Source: Phymatolithon calcareum | Taxonomy: Eukaryota; Rhodophyta; Florideophyceae; Hapalidiales | Assembly (NCBI GenBank): GCA_977006965.1 | Contig: OZ345368.1 | Coordinates: 744,001-808,000, forward strand | DNA: 64,000 nucleotides | Direction of reading: 5' to 3' | Part shown: positions 22,252 through 34,854 of the stretch, piece by piece | Position numbering within the stretch: the first letter of the stretch is position 1 | Layout: each line of letters begins with the position of its first letter | Made by a program: the position numbers and the translations under genes | The notes under the pieces: model-generated | The model's database searches: none | Told to the model about the DNA's origin: nothing | Seen by the model: only the letters and a program-made list of their open reading frames with translations

Positions 22252-23280
22252 TTGGGGTGGAGTGGGGTGGGGGAGGGAAGATGGGGGACAGTAAATGAAT
22301 GCGTAATTGGTGATGAGTGCAGAAGATGGAGTGGAGTGGAGTGGATTGGACGAGAAGATGAGGTGAGTATTGTGGACGATGAATTTATATTGAGATGTGT
22401 GAGGATGAGTTATTGTGGGATAGCAAATCGGGGTGCCTCGCGGTAGCGGTTCCGTTTGCAAGATGTTCCATTTTAGGGTGGTGCCATTTGCAGGTGACAC
22501 TCGTTTTGAACACACAACGGTGAAGGAATTCAGATGACAACTTGGACGGACAGTTCTGTTCGGTTTGTGAATGGAGTGGAATGTTTGCGAAAATGGGTGG
22601 GAAATGAAAACGGAGTTTCTCTGCGGGGGAAAATTTGGGGTGAGGAAACAGTGTTGCGAGGAGAATGTAATAGAATGCGTGATGAAAGGCATGGTGAGTT
22701 TTTTAGAAATTGCAGGTTGTGCAAATGGGAGGTGCAAAAATGGCGGGCGAGCAGGCGAGGGCCTGCTGCCGAGGCAAAATTTTTGTAGCACCTTCGTTTT
22801 ACGGCATTCTCACGGCTCTGCCACCTTGTGGGCACCTGCGGCATTCCTAAAACACCAACATGTTGGCTGCCAGAACGGGGTGGCGGCTTGGAATAATTGT
22901 TGTAATTTTTTGTACGAATTTTATTTTAATAAAAATAAAGAGCAGGGCATAGGCGCTAGTTTTGCAGCTGCACACAGTGTGCACAGTGTGCACTTTGCTT
23001 TCATGGGTAACAAGTGTTGTTCTACTAAGAAGTAAGTAGGAGATAGTTAGGCATAAATCACGGGATTGTGAGGCTGTTTGGGGAGGGGAGATTCATCATC
23101 ACTTGTTCTACTGTGGGCGGAGAAGGCAGAGGCGATCATATTGCAGGTGGTGGGATGTAGTATGAAGACTAGCGAAGGGTACAGTAGTGTACAGTAGTGT
23201 GGAACGGTTGTTAATAATAATGGTATAGTAATGTTAATGCTGCAGATGTGTTTAAACAGTGTTTACTGAATAAAAAGGTG

Positions 23281-24336
23281 CTAGTGAATGGTAGTGAGGA
23301 CAAGAGATTCGGATTCCTCTCCCGATTCTTCCGATACGCTACCAGAGGTGCAGGTGGATGCATCTGTGGCGACAGCGACAAATGTTGGCTCCTTTGCATG
23401 CACAGCGTTGTGGAAGGCGGCATTGCTTGCGTGATTGTCGCCATACAGCACTTCTTCCGTATCCGTGGCTTTCACCACATTATTTACGTGGACGACGGAT
23501 TGGAAGAGATTGCATTGCAGTGCATAAAGTCGTTCCATGTTGGCCAGCTCAGCGCTGTCCTTCGGCAAGCACGTGCCGTAGTAAGCATGCCCGGGTGTGA
23601 GTCCGTAGGTGGGATTGATGAGCCCTTCGCAGGTGCGTGCAATGGTTTTGAACGTGCGTTCGGCATCGATTTTCTTGCCATGTCGGCGGCGGATGTGGTG
23701 TACTAGTAGATTGGCCTGATTGAAGTAACTGATCTTCATTGCGTTGAAGGAGTTGTGGAAAATTTTCATGATCTCAGCCTCGTCGATGGTGCAGAAGGTG
23801 ATGTTGTTGGCGGCGATGAAGTGCTGTTGGAATCGGTAATAATCGTCGATGTCGTGGGGGCTGTCGCAGCCGAGAACCACCTGCCACGGCGAGGTTGCAT
23901 CTTCCACAGCAGAACGGGCACGGAGGAATTCCGGCTGGAAGCACAGACGCACCGAGTGGCCGACCTCCTTCTCCACGGCCGCCTTGTAGGCGGAGCAAAA
24001 GCCGATGGTGACAGTGGAGCGGACGACGATGAGGGCGTTAGGGTTGGATCGGAGGACAGCGGTAACATTAGGGAGGGAGGTCCAGATGTAGGACATGTTG
24101 AGAGCGCCGGCGTGCGGGTCGAGCGGGGTGTTGATGCTGAGGAGAATGAAATGCACGCCGTGGAGGGTGGACAAATCGTCAGAGACGTGATGCATATGGT
24201 AGCAATGAGAGATTTGCTGCATGCGGTTGTAGCTCGCTTCGACACCGATGACACGATGGCCGGCGTTGGAGAATGCAAGCGCATAAGCATGACCAACAAT
24301 TCCGCATCCGATTTGCACAATGGTGGAGGGAGCCAT
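23281..24336 (-). CDS. Dehydrogenase-like protein, array copy 12
   Basis: Unit 23013-25097, n=2. Open, consensus protein. Confidence 0.82.
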   Translation of the reverse strand: MAPSTIVQIGCGIVGHAYALAFSNAGHRVIGVEASYNRMQQISHCYHMHHVSDDLSTLHGVHFILLSINTPLDPHAGALNMSYIWTSLPNVTAVLRSNPNALIVVRSTVTIGFCSAYKAAVEKEVGHSVRLCFQPEFLRARSAVEDATSPWQVVLGCDSPHDIDDYYRFQQHFIAANNITFCTIDEAEIMKIFHNSFNAMKISYFNQANLLVHHIRRRHGKKIDAERTFKTIARTCEGLINPTYGLTPGHAYYGTCLPKDSAELANMERLYALQCNLFQSVVHVNNVVKATDTEEVLYGDNHASNAAFHNAVHAKEPTFVAVATDASTCTSGSVSEESGEESESLVLTTIH

Positions 24337-25365
24337 TTGGGGTGGAGTGGGGTGGGGGAGGGAAGATGGGGGACAGTAAATGAATGCGTAATTGGTGATG
24401 AGTGCAGAAGATGGAGTGGAGTGGAGTGGATTGGACGAGAAGATGAGGTGAGTATTGTGGACGATGAATTTATATTGAGATGTGTGAGGATGAGTTATTG
24501 TGGGATAGCAAATCGGGGTGCCTCGCGGTAGCGGTTCCGTTTGCAAGATGTTCCATTTTAGGGTGGTGCCATTTGCAGGTGACACTCGTTTTGAACACAC
24601 AACGGTGAAGGAATTCAGATGACAACTTGGACGGACAGTTCTGTTCGGTTTGTGAATGGAGTGGAATGTTTGCGAAAATGGGTGGGAAATGAAAACGGAG
24701 TTTCTCTGCGGGGGAAAATTTGGGGTGAGGAAACAGTGTTGCGAGGAGAATGTAATAGAATGCGTGATGAAAGGCATGGTGAGTTTTTTAGAAATTGCAG
24801 GTTGTGCAAATGGGAGGTGCAAAAATGGCGGGCGAGCAGGCGAGGGCCTGCTGCCGAGGCAAAATTTTTGTAGCACCTTCGTTTTACGGCATTCTCACGG
24901 CTCTGCCACCTTGTGGGCACCTGCGGCATTCCTAAAACACCAACATGTTGGCTGCCAGAACGGGGTGGCGGCTTGGAATAATTGTTGTAATTTTTTGTAC
25001 GAATTTTATTTTAATAAAAATAAAGAGCAGGGCATAGGCGCTAGTTTTGCAGCTGCACACAGTGTGCACAGTGTGCACTTTGCTTTCATGGGTAACAAGT
25101 GTTGTTCTACTAAGAAGTAAGTAGGAGATAGTTAGGCATAAATCACGGGATTGTGAGGCTGTTTGGGGAGGGGAGATTCATCATCACTTGTTCTACTGTG
25201 GGCGGAGAAGGCAGAGGCGATCATATTGCAGGTGGTGGGATGTAGTATGAAGACTAGCGAAGGGTACAGTAGTGTACAGTAGTGTGGAACGGTTGTTAAT
25301 AATAATGGTATAGTAATGTTAATGCTGCAGATGTGTTTAAACAGTGTTTACTGAATAAAAAGGTG

Positions 25366-26421
25366 CTAGTGAATGGTAGTGAGGACAAGAGATTCGGATT
25401 CCTCTCCCGATTCTTCCGATACGCTACCAGAGGTGCAGGTGGATGCATCTGTGGCGACAGCGACAAATGTTGGCTCCTTTGCATGCACAGCGTTGTGGAA
25501 GGCGGCATTGCTTGCGTGATTGTCGCCATACAGCACTTCTTCCGTATCCGTGGCTTTCACCACATTATTTACGTGGACGACGGATTGGAAGAGATTGCAT
25601 TGCAGTGCATAAAGTCGTTCCATGTTGGCCAGCTCAGCGCTGTCCTTCGGCAAGCACGTGCCGTAGTAAGCATGCCCGGGTGTGAGTCCGTAGGTGGGAT
25701 TGATGAGCCCTTCGCAGGTGCGTGCAATGGTTTTGAACGTGCGTTCGGCATCGATTTTCTTGCCATGTCGGCGGCGGATGTGGTGTACTAGTAGATTGGC
25801 CTGATTGAAGTAACTGATCTTCATTGCGTTGAAGGAGTTGTGGAAAATTTTCATGATCTCAGCCTCGTCGATGGTGCAGAAGGTGATGTTGTTGGCGGCG
25901 ATGAAGTGCTGTTGGAATCGGTAATAATCGTCGATGTCGTGGGGGCTGTCGCAGCCGAGAACCACCTGCCACGGCGAGGTTGCATCTTCCACAGCAGAAC
26001 GGGCACGGAGGAATTCCGGCTGGAAGCACAGACGCACCGAGTGGCCGACCTCCTTCTCCACGGCCGCCTTGTAGGCGGAGCAAAAGCCGATGGTGACAGT
26101 GGAGCGGACGACGATGAGGGCGTTAGGGTTGGATCGGAGGACAGCGGTAACATTAGGGAGGGAGGTCCAGATGTAGGACATGTTGAGAGCGCCGGCGTGC
26201 GGGTCGAGCGGGGTGTTGATGCTGAGGAGAATGAAATGCACGCCGTGGAGGGTGGACAAATCGTCAGAGACGTGATGCATATGGTAGCAATGAGAGATTT
26301 GCTGCATGCGGTTGTAGCTCGCTTCGACACCGATGACACGATGGCCGGCGTTGGAGAATGCAAGCGCATAAGCATGACCAACAATTCCGCATCCGATTTG
26401 CACAATGGTGGAGGGAGCCAT
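25366..26421 (-). CDS. Dehydrogenase-like protein, array copy 13
   Basis: Unit 25098-27196, n=3, with the extra GAGTG near 26515. The 351-codon frame from the ATG is intact, but the upstream frame is shifted, which supports this ATG as the true start. Confidence 0.82.
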   Translation of the reverse strand: MAPSTIVQIGCGIVGHAYALAFSNAGHRVIGVEASYNRMQQISHCYHMHHVSDDLSTLHGVHFILLSINTPLDPHAGALNMSYIWTSLPNVTAVLRSNPNALIVVRSTVTIGFCSAYKAAVEKEVGHSVRLCFQPEFLRARSAVEDATSPWQVVLGCDSPHDIDDYYRFQQHFIAANNITFCTIDEAEIMKIFHNSFNAMKISYFNQANLLVHHIRRRHGKKIDAERTFKTIARTCEGLINPTYGLTPGHAYYGTCLPKDSAELANMERLYALQCNLFQSVVHVNNVVKATDTEEVLYGDNHASNAAFHNAVHAKEPTFVAVATDASTCTSGSVSEESGEESESLVLTTIH

Positions 26422-27464
26422 TTGGGGTGGAGTGGGGTGGGGGAGGGAAGATGGGGGACAGTAAATGAATGCGTAATTGGTGATGAGTGCAGAAGATGGA
26501 GTGGAGTGGAGTGGAGTGGATTGGACGAGAAGATGAGGTGAGTATTGTGGACGATGAATTTATATTGAGATGTGTGAGGATGAGTTATTGTGGGATAGCA
26601 AATCGGGGTGCCTCGCGGTAGCGGTTCCGTTTGCAAGATGTTCCATTTTAGGGTGGTGCCATTTGCAGGTGACACTCGTTTTGAACACACAACGGTGAAG
26701 GAATTCAGATGACAACTTGGACGGACAGTTCTGTTCGGTTTGTGAATGGAGTGGAATGTTTGCGAAAATGGGTGGGAAATGAAAACGGAGTTTCTCTGCG
26801 GGGGAAAATTTGGGGTGAGGAAACAGTGTTGCGAGGAGAATGTAATAGAATGCGTGATGAAAGGCATGGTGAGTTTTTTAGAAATTGCAGGTTGTGCAAA
26901 TGGGAGGTGCAAAAATGGCGGGCGAGCAGGCGAGGGCCTGCTGCCGAGGCAAAATTTTTGTAGCACCTTCGTTTTACGGCATTCTCACGGCTCTGCCACC
27001 TTGTGGGCACCTGCGGCATTCCTAAAACACCAACATGTTGGCTGCCAGAACGGGGTGGCGGCTTGGAATAATTGTTGTAATTTTTTGTACGAATTTTATT
27101 TTAATAAAAATAAAGAGCAGGGCATAGGCGCTAGTTTTGCAGCTGCACACAGTGTGCACAGTGTGCACAGTGTGCACTTTGCTTTCATGGGTAACAAGTG
27201 TTGTTCTACTAAGAAGTAAGTAGGAGATAGTTAGGCATAAATCACGGGATTGTGAGGCTGTTTGGGGAGGGGAGATTCATCATCACTTGTTCTACTGTGG
27301 GCGGAGAAGGCAGAGGCGATCATATTGCAGGTGGTGGGATGTAGTATGAAGACTAGCGAAGGGTACAGTAGTGTACAGTAGTGTGGAACGGTTGTTAATA
27401 ATAATGGTATAGTAATGTTAATGCTGCAGATGTGTTTAAACAGTGTTTACTGAATAAAAAGGTG

Positions 27465-28520
27465 CTAGTGAATGGTAGTGAGGACAAGAGATTCGGATTC
27501 CTCTCCCGATTCTTCCGATACGCTACCAGAGGTGCAGGTGGATGCATCTGTGGCGACAGCGACAAATGTTGGCTCCTTTGCATGCACAGCGTTGTGGAAG
27601 GCGGCATTGCTTGCGTGATTGTCGCCATACAGCACTTCTTCCGTATCCGTGGCTTTCACCACATTATTTACGTGGACGACGGATTGGAAGAGATTGCATT
27701 GCAGTGCATAAAGTCGTTCCATGTTGGCCAGCTCAGCGCTGTCCTTCGGCAAGCACGTGCCGTAGTAAGCATGCCCGGGTGTGAGTCCGTAGGTGGGATT
27801 GATGAGCCCTTCGCAGGTGCGTGCAATGGTTTTGAACGTGCGTTCGGCATCGATTTTCTTGCCATGTCGGCGGCGGATGTGGTGTACTAGTAGATTGGCC
27901 TGATTGAAGTAACTGATCTTCATTGCGTTGAAGGAGTTGTGGAAAATTTTCATGATCTCAGCCTCGTCGATGGTGCAGAAGGTGATGTTGTTGGCGGCGA
28001 TGAAGTGCTGTTGGAATCGGTAATAATCGTCGATGTCGTGGGGGCTGTCGCAGCCGAGAACCACCTGCCACGGCGAGGTTGCATCTTCCACAGCAGAACG
28101 GGCACGGAGGAATTCCGGCTGGAAGCACAGACGCACCGAGTGGCCGACCTCCTTCTCCACGGCCGCCTTGTAGGCGGAGCAAAAGCCGATGGTGACAGTG
28201 GAGCGGACGACGATGAGGGCGTTAGGGTTGGATCGGAGGACAGCGGTAACATTAGGGAGGGAGGTCCAGATGTAGGACATGTTGAGAGCGCCGGCGTGCG
28301 GGTCGAGCGGGGTGTTGATGCTGAGGAGAATGAAATGCACGCCGTGGAGGGTGGACAAATCGTCAGAGACGTGATGCATATGGTAGCAATGAGAGATTTG
28401 CTGCATGCGGTTGTAGCTCGCTTCGACACCGATGACACGATGGCCGGCGTTGGAGAATGCAAGCGCATAAGCATGACCAACAATTCCGCATCCGATTTGC
28501 ACAATGGTGGAGGGAGCCAT
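27465..28520 (-). CDS. Dehydrogenase-like protein, array copy 14
   Basis: Unit 27197-29299, n=4. Open, consensus protein. One private substitution lies in the spacer (T for C at about 28926). Confidence 0.82.
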   Translation of the reverse strand: MAPSTIVQIGCGIVGHAYALAFSNAGHRVIGVEASYNRMQQISHCYHMHHVSDDLSTLHGVHFILLSINTPLDPHAGALNMSYIWTSLPNVTAVLRSNPNALIVVRSTVTIGFCSAYKAAVEKEVGHSVRLCFQPEFLRARSAVEDATSPWQVVLGCDSPHDIDDYYRFQQHFIAANNITFCTIDEAEIMKIFHNSFNAMKISYFNQANLLVHHIRRRHGKKIDAERTFKTIARTCEGLINPTYGLTPGHAYYGTCLPKDSAELANMERLYALQCNLFQSVVHVNNVVKATDTEEVLYGDNHASNAAFHNAVHAKEPTFVAVATDASTCTSGSVSEESGEESESLVLTTIH

Positions 28521-29567
28521 TTGGGGTGGAGTGGGGTGGGGGAGGGAAGATGGGGGACAGTAAATGAATGCGTAATTGGTGATGAGTGCAGAAGATGGAG
28601 TGGAGTGGAGTGGATTGGACGAGAAGATGAGGTGAGTATTGTGGACGATGAATTTATATTGAGATGTGTGAGGATGAGTTATTGTGGGATAGCAAATCGG
28701 GGTGCCTCGCGGTAGCGGTTCCGTTTGCAAGATGTTCCATTTTAGGGTGGTGCCATTTGCAGGTGACACTCGTTTTGAACACACAACGGTGAAGGAATTC
28801 AGATGACAACTTGGACGGACAGTTCTGTTCGGTTTGTGAATGGAGTGGAATGTTTGCGAAAATGGGTGGGAAATGAAAACGGAGTTTCTCTGCGGGGGAA
28901 AATTTGGGGTGAGGAAACAGTGTTGTGAGGAGAATGTAATAGAATGCGTGATGAAAGGCATGGTGAGTTTTTTAGAAATTGCAGGTTGTGCAAATGGGAG
29001 GTGCAAAAATGGCGGGCGAGCAGGCGAGGGCCTGCTGCCGAGGCAAAATTTTTGTAGCACCTTCGTTTTACGGCATTCTCACGGCTCTGCCACCTTGTGG
29101 GCACCTGCGGCATTCCTAAAACACCAACATGTTGGCTGCCAGAACGGGGTGGCGGCTTGGAATAATTGTTGTAATTTTTTGTACGAATTTTATTTTAATA
29201 AAAATAAAGAGCAGGGCATAGGCGCTAGTTTTGCAGCTGCACACAGTGTGCACAGTGTGCACAGTGTGCACAGTGTGCACTTTGCTTTCATGGGTAACAA
29301 GTGTTGTTCTACTAAGAAGTAAGTAGGAGATAGTTAGGCATAAATCACGGGATTGTGAGGCTGTTTGGGGAGGGGAGATTCATCATCACTTGTTCTACTG
29401 TGGGCGGAGAAGGCAGAGGCGATCATATTGCAGGTGGTGGGATGTAGTATGAAGACTAGCGAAGGGTACAGTAGTGTACAGTAGTGTGGAACGGTTGTTA
29501 ATAATAATGGTATAGTAATGTTAATGCTGCAGATGTGTTTAAACAGTGTTTACTGAATAAAAAGGTG

Positions 29568-30623
29568 CTAGTGAATGGTAGTGAGGACAAGAGATTCGGA
29601 TTCCTCTCCCGATTCTTCCGATACGCTACCAGAGGTGCAGGTGGATGCATCTGTGGCGACAGCGACAAATGTTGGCTCCTTTGCATGCACAGCGTTGTGG
29701 AAGGCGGCATTGCTTGCGTGATTGTCGCCATACAGCACTTCTTCCGTATCCGTGGCTTTCACCACATTATTTACGTGGACGACGGATTGGAAGAGATTGC
29801 ATTGCAGTGCATAAAGTCGTTCCATGTTGGCCAGCTCAGCGCTGTCCTTCGGCAAGCACGTGCCGTAGTAAGCATGCCCGGGTGTGAGTCCGTAGGTGGG
29901 ATTGATGAGCCCTTCGCAGGTGCGTGCAATGGTTTTGAACGTGCGTTCGGCATCGATTTTCTTGCCATGTCGGCGGCGGATGTGGTGTACTAGTAGATTG
30001 GCCTGATTGAAGTAACTGATCTTCATTGCGTTGAAGGAGTTGTGGAAAATTTTCATGATCTCAGCCTCGTCGATGGTGCAGAAGGTGATGTTGTTGGCGG
30101 CGATGAAGTGCTGTTGGAATCGGTAATAATCGTCGATGTCGTGGGGGCTGTCGCAGCCGAGAACCACCTGCCACGGCGAGGTTGCATCTTCCACAGCAGA
30201 ACGGGCACGGAGGAATTCCGGCTGGAAGCACAGACGCACCGAGTGGCCGACCTCCTTCTCCACGGCCGCCTTGTAGGCGGAGCAAAAGCCGATGGTGACA
30301 GTGGAGCGGACGACGATGAGGGCGTTAGGGTTGGATCGGAGGACAGCGGTAACATTAGGGAGGGAGGTCCAGATGTAGGACATGTTGAGAGCGCCGGCGT
30401 GCGGGTCGAGCGGGGTGTTGATGCTGAGGAGAATGAAATGCACGCCGTGGAGGGTGGACAAATCGTCAGAGACGTGATGCATATGGTAGCAATGAGAGAT
30501 TTGCTGCATGCGGTTGTAGCTCGCTTCGACACCGATGACACGATGGCCGGCGTTGGAGAATGCAAGCGCATAAGCATGACCAACAATTCCGCATCCGATT
30601 TGCACAATGGTGGAGGGAGCCAT
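29568..30623 (-). CDS. Dehydrogenase-like protein, array copy 15
   Basis: Unit 29300-31416, the longest unit (2117 bp, n=5, extra GAGTG). Open, consensus protein. Confidence 0.82.
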   Translation of the reverse strand: MAPSTIVQIGCGIVGHAYALAFSNAGHRVIGVEASYNRMQQISHCYHMHHVSDDLSTLHGVHFILLSINTPLDPHAGALNMSYIWTSLPNVTAVLRSNPNALIVVRSTVTIGFCSAYKAAVEKEVGHSVRLCFQPEFLRARSAVEDATSPWQVVLGCDSPHDIDDYYRFQQHFIAANNITFCTIDEAEIMKIFHNSFNAMKISYFNQANLLVHHIRRRHGKKIDAERTFKTIARTCEGLINPTYGLTPGHAYYGTCLPKDSAELANMERLYALQCNLFQSVVHVNNVVKATDTEEVLYGDNHASNAAFHNAVHAKEPTFVAVATDASTCTSGSVSEESGEESESLVLTTIH

Positions 30624-31684
30624 TTGGGGTGGAGTGGGGTGGGGGAGGGAAGATGGGGGACAGTAAATGAATGCGTAATTGGTGATGAGTGCAGAAGATG
30701 GAGTGGAGTGGAGTGGAGTGGATTGGACGAGAAGATGAGGTGAGTATTGTGGACGATGAATTTATATTGAGATGTGTGAGGATGAGTTATTGTGGGATAG
30801 CAAATCGGGGTGCCTCGCGGTAGCGGTTCCGTTTGCAAGATGTTCCATTTTAGGGTGGTGCCATTTGCAGGTGACACTCGTTTTGAACACACAACGGTGA
30901 AGGAATTCAGATGACAACTTGGACGGACAGTTCTGTTCGGTTTGTGAATGGAGTGGAATGTTTGCGAAAATGGGTGGGAAATGAAAACGGAGTTTCTCTG
31001 CGGGGGAAAATTTGGGGTGAGGAAACAGTGTTGCGAGGAGAATGTAATAGAATGCGTGATGAAAGGCATGGTGAGTTTTTTAGAAATTGCAGGTTGTGCA
31101 AATGGGAGGTGCAAAAATGGCGGGCGAGCAGGCGAGGGCCTGCTGCCGAGGCAAAATTTTTGTAGCACCTTCGTTTTACGGCATTCTCACGGCTCTGCCA
31201 CCTTGTGGGCACCTGCGGCATTCCTAAAACACCAACATGTTGGCTGCCAGAACGGGGTGGCGGCTTGGAATAATTGTTGTAATTTTTTGTACGAATTTTA
31301 TTTTAATAAAAATAAAGAGCAGGGCATAGGCGCTAGTTTTGCAGCTGCACACAGTGTGCACAGTGTGCACAGTGTGCACAGTGTGCACAGTGTGCACTTT
31401 GCTTTCATGGGTAACAAGTGTTGTTCTACTAAGAAGTAAGTAGGAGATAGTTAGGCATAAATCACGGGATTGTGAGGCTGTTTGGGGAGGGGAGATTCAT
31501 CATCACTTGTTCTACTGTGGGCGGAGAAGGCAGAGGCGATCATATTGCAGGTGGTGGGATGTAGTATGAAGACTAGCGAAGGGTACAGTAGTGTACAGTA
31601 GTGTGGAACGGTTGTTAATAATAATGGTATAGTAATGTTAATGCTGCAGATGTGTTTAAACAGTGTTTACTGAATAAAAAGGTG

Positions 31685-32740
31685 CTAGTGAATGGTAGTG
31701 AGGACAAGAGATTCGGATTCCTCTCCCGATTCTTCCGATACGCTACCAGAGGTGCAGGTGGATGCATCTGTGGCGACAGCGACAAATGTTGGCTCCTTTG
31801 CATGCACAGCGTTGTGGAAGGCGGCATTGCTTGCGTGATTGTCGCCATACAGCACTTCTTCCGTATCCGTGGCTTTCACCACATTATTTACGTGGACGAC
31901 GGATTGGAAGAGATTGCATTGCAGTGCATAAAGTCGTTCCATGTTGGCCAGCTCAGCGCTGTCCTTCGGCAAGCACGTGCCGTAGTAAGCATGCCCGGGT
32001 GTGAGTCCGTAGGTGGGATTGATGAGCCCTTCGCAGGTGCGTGCAATGGTTTTGAACGTGCGTTCGGCATCGATTTTCTTGCCATGTCGGCGGCGGATGT
32101 GGTGTACTAGTAGATTGGCCTGATTGAAGTAACTGATCTTCATTGCGTTGAAGGAGTTGTGGAAAATTTTCATGATCTCAGCCTCGTCGATGGTGCAGAA
32201 GGTGATGTTGTTGGCGGCGATGAAGTGCTGTTGGAATCGGTAATAATCGTCGATGTCGTGGGGGCTGTCGCAGCCGAGAACCACCTGCCACGGCGAGGTT
32301 GCATCTTCCACAGCAGAACGGGCACGGAGGAATTCCGGCTGGAAGCACAGACGCACCGAGTGGCCGACCTCCTTCTCCACGGCCGCCTTGTAGGCGGAGC
32401 AAAAGCCGATGGTGACAGTGGAGCGGACGACGATGAGGGCGTTAGGGTTGGATCGGAGGACAGCGGTAACATTAGGGAGGGAGGTCCAGATGTAGGACAT
32501 GTTGAGAGCGCCGGCGTGCGGGTCGAGCGGGGTGTTGATGCTGAGGAGAATGAAATGCACGCCGTGGAGGGTGGACAAATCGTCAGAGACGTGATGCATA
32601 TGGTAGCAATGAGAGATTTGCTGCATGCGGTTGTAGCTCGCTTCGACACCGATGACACGATGGCCGGCGTTGGAGAATGCAAGCGCATAAGCATGACCAA
32701 CAATTCCGCATCCGATTTGCACAATGGTGGAGGGAGCCAT
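31685..32740 (-). CDS. Dehydrogenase-like protein, array copy 16
   Basis: Unit 31417-33530, with the extra GAGTG. Its 9-bp VNTR ends in a repeat that has lost GCA. Open, consensus protein. Confidence 0.82.
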   Translation of the reverse strand: MAPSTIVQIGCGIVGHAYALAFSNAGHRVIGVEASYNRMQQISHCYHMHHVSDDLSTLHGVHFILLSINTPLDPHAGALNMSYIWTSLPNVTAVLRSNPNALIVVRSTVTIGFCSAYKAAVEKEVGHSVRLCFQPEFLRARSAVEDATSPWQVVLGCDSPHDIDDYYRFQQHFIAANNITFCTIDEAEIMKIFHNSFNAMKISYFNQANLLVHHIRRRHGKKIDAERTFKTIARTCEGLINPTYGLTPGHAYYGTCLPKDSAELANMERLYALQCNLFQSVVHVNNVVKATDTEEVLYGDNHASNAAFHNAVHAKEPTFVAVATDASTCTSGSVSEESGEESESLVLTTIH

Positions 32741-33798
32741 TTGGGGTGGAGTGGGGTGGGGGAGGGAAGATGGGGGACAGTAAATGAATGCGTAATTGGT
32801 GATGAGTGCAGAAGATGGAGTGGAGTGGAGTGGAGTGGATTGGACGAGAAGATGAGGTGAGTATTGTGGACGATGAATTTATATTGAGATGTGTGAGGAT
32901 GAGTTATTGTGGGATAGCAAATCGGGGTGCCTCGCGGTAGCGGTTCCGTTTGCAAGATGTTCCATTTTAGGGTGGTGCCATTTGCAGGTGACACTCGTTT
33001 TGAACACACAACGGTGAAGGAATTCAGATGACAACTTGGACGGACAGTTCTGTTCGGTTTGTGAATGGAGTGGAATGTTTGCGAAAATGGGTGGGAAATG
33101 AAAACGGAGTTTCTCTGCGGGGGAAAATTTGGGGTGAGGAAACAGTGTTGCGAGGAGAATGTAATAGAATGCGTGATGAAAGGCATGGTGAGTTTTTTAG
33201 AAATTGCAGGTTGTGCAAATGGGAGGTGCAAAAATGGCGGGCGAGCAGGCGAGGGCCTGCTGCCGAGGCAAAATTTTTGTAGCACCTTCGTTTTACGGCA
33301 TTCTCACGGCTCTGCCACCTTGTGGGCACCTGCGGCATTCCTAAAACACCAACATGTTGGCTGCCAGAACGGGGTGGCGGCTTGGAATAATTGTTGTAAT
33401 TTTTTGTACGAATTTTATTTTAATAAAAATAAAGAGCAGGGCATAGGCGCTAGTTTTGCAGCTGCACACAGTGTGCACAGTGTGCACAGTGTGCACAGTG
33501 TGCACAGTGTCTTTGCTTTCATGGGTAACAAGTGTTGTTCTACTAAGAAGTAAGTAGGAGATAGTTAGGCATAAATCACGGGATTGTGAGGCTGTTTGGG
33601 GAGGGGAGATTCATCATCACTTGTTCTACTGTGGGCGGAGAAGGCAGAGGCGATCATATTGCAGGTGGTGGGATGTAGTATGAAGACTAGCGAAGGGTAC
33701 AGTAGTGTACAGTAGTGTGGAACGGTTGTTAATAATAATGGTATAGTAATGTTAATGCTGCAGATGTGTTTAAACAGTGTTTACTGAATAAAAAGGTG

Positions 33799-34854
33799 CT
33801 AGTGAATGGTAGTGAGGACAAGAGATTCGGATTCCTCTCCCGATTCTTCCGATACGCTACCAGAGGTGCAGGTGGATGCATCTGTGGCGACAGCGACAAA
33901 TGTTGGCTCCTTTGCATGCACAGCGTTGTGGAAGGCGGCATTGCTTGCGTGATTGTCGCCATACAGCACTTCTTCCGTATCCGTGGCTTTCACCACATTA
34001 TTTACGTGGACGACGGATTGGAAGAGATTGCATTGCAGTGCATAAAGTCGTTCCATGTTGGCCAGCTCAGCGCTGTCCTTCGGCAAGCACGTGCCGTAGT
34101 AAGCATGCCCGGGTGTGAGTCCGTAGGTGGGATTGATGAGCCCTTCGCAGGTGCGTGCAATGGTTTTGAACGTGCGTTCGGCATCGATTTTCTTGCCATG
34201 TCGGCGGCGGATGTGGTGTACTAGTAGATTGGCCTGATTGAAGTAACTGATCTTCATTGCGTTGAAGGAGTTGTGGAAAATTTTCATGATCTCAGCCTCG
34301 TCGATGGTGCAGAAGGTGATGTTGTTGGCGGCGATGAAGTGCTGTTGGAATCGGTAATAATCGTCGATGTCGTGGGGGCTGTCGCAGCCGAGAACCACCT
34401 GCCACGGCGAGGTTGCATCTTCCACAGCAGAACGGGCACGGAGGAATTCCGGCTGGAAGCACAGACGCACCGAGTGGCCGACCTCCTTCTCCACGGCCGC
34501 CTTGTAGGCGGAGCAAAAGCCGATGGTGACAGTGGAGCGGACGACGATGAGGGCGTTAGGGTTGGATCGGAGGACAGCGGTAACATTAGGGAGGGAGGTC
34601 CAGATGTAGGACATGTTGAGAGCGCCGGCGTGCGGGTCGAGCGGGGTGTTGATGCTGAGGAGAATGAAATGCACGCCGTGGAGGGTGGACAAATCGTCAG
34701 AGACGTGATGCATATGGTAGCAATGAGAGATTTGCTGCATGCGGTTGTAGCTCGCTTCGACACCGATGACACGATGGCCGGCGTTGGAGAATGCAAGCGC
34801 ATAAGCATGACCAACAATTCCGCATCCGATTTGCACAATGGTGGAGGGAGCCAT
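33799..34854 (-). CDS. Dehydrogenase-like protein, array copy 17 (last in array)
   Basis: Unit 33531-35532, truncated at the right, with the extra GAGTG and a 1-bp deletion in the spacer near 35381. The gene is open and matches the consensus. Its leader and TATA-like element are retained; about 100 bp of the distal unit tail, including the 9-bp VNTR, is missing. Confidence 0.82.
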   Translation of the reverse strand: MAPSTIVQIGCGIVGHAYALAFSNAGHRVIGVEASYNRMQQISHCYHMHHVSDDLSTLHGVHFILLSINTPLDPHAGALNMSYIWTSLPNVTAVLRSNPNALIVVRSTVTIGFCSAYKAAVEKEVGHSVRLCFQPEFLRARSAVEDATSPWQVVLGCDSPHDIDDYYRFQQHFIAANNITFCTIDEAEIMKIFHNSFNAMKISYFNQANLLVHHIRRRHGKKIDAERTFKTIARTCEGLINPTYGLTPGHAYYGTCLPKDSAELANMERLYALQCNLFQSVVHVNNVVKATDTEEVLYGDNHASNAAFHNAVHAKEPTFVAVATDASTCTSGSVSEESGEESESLVLTTIH

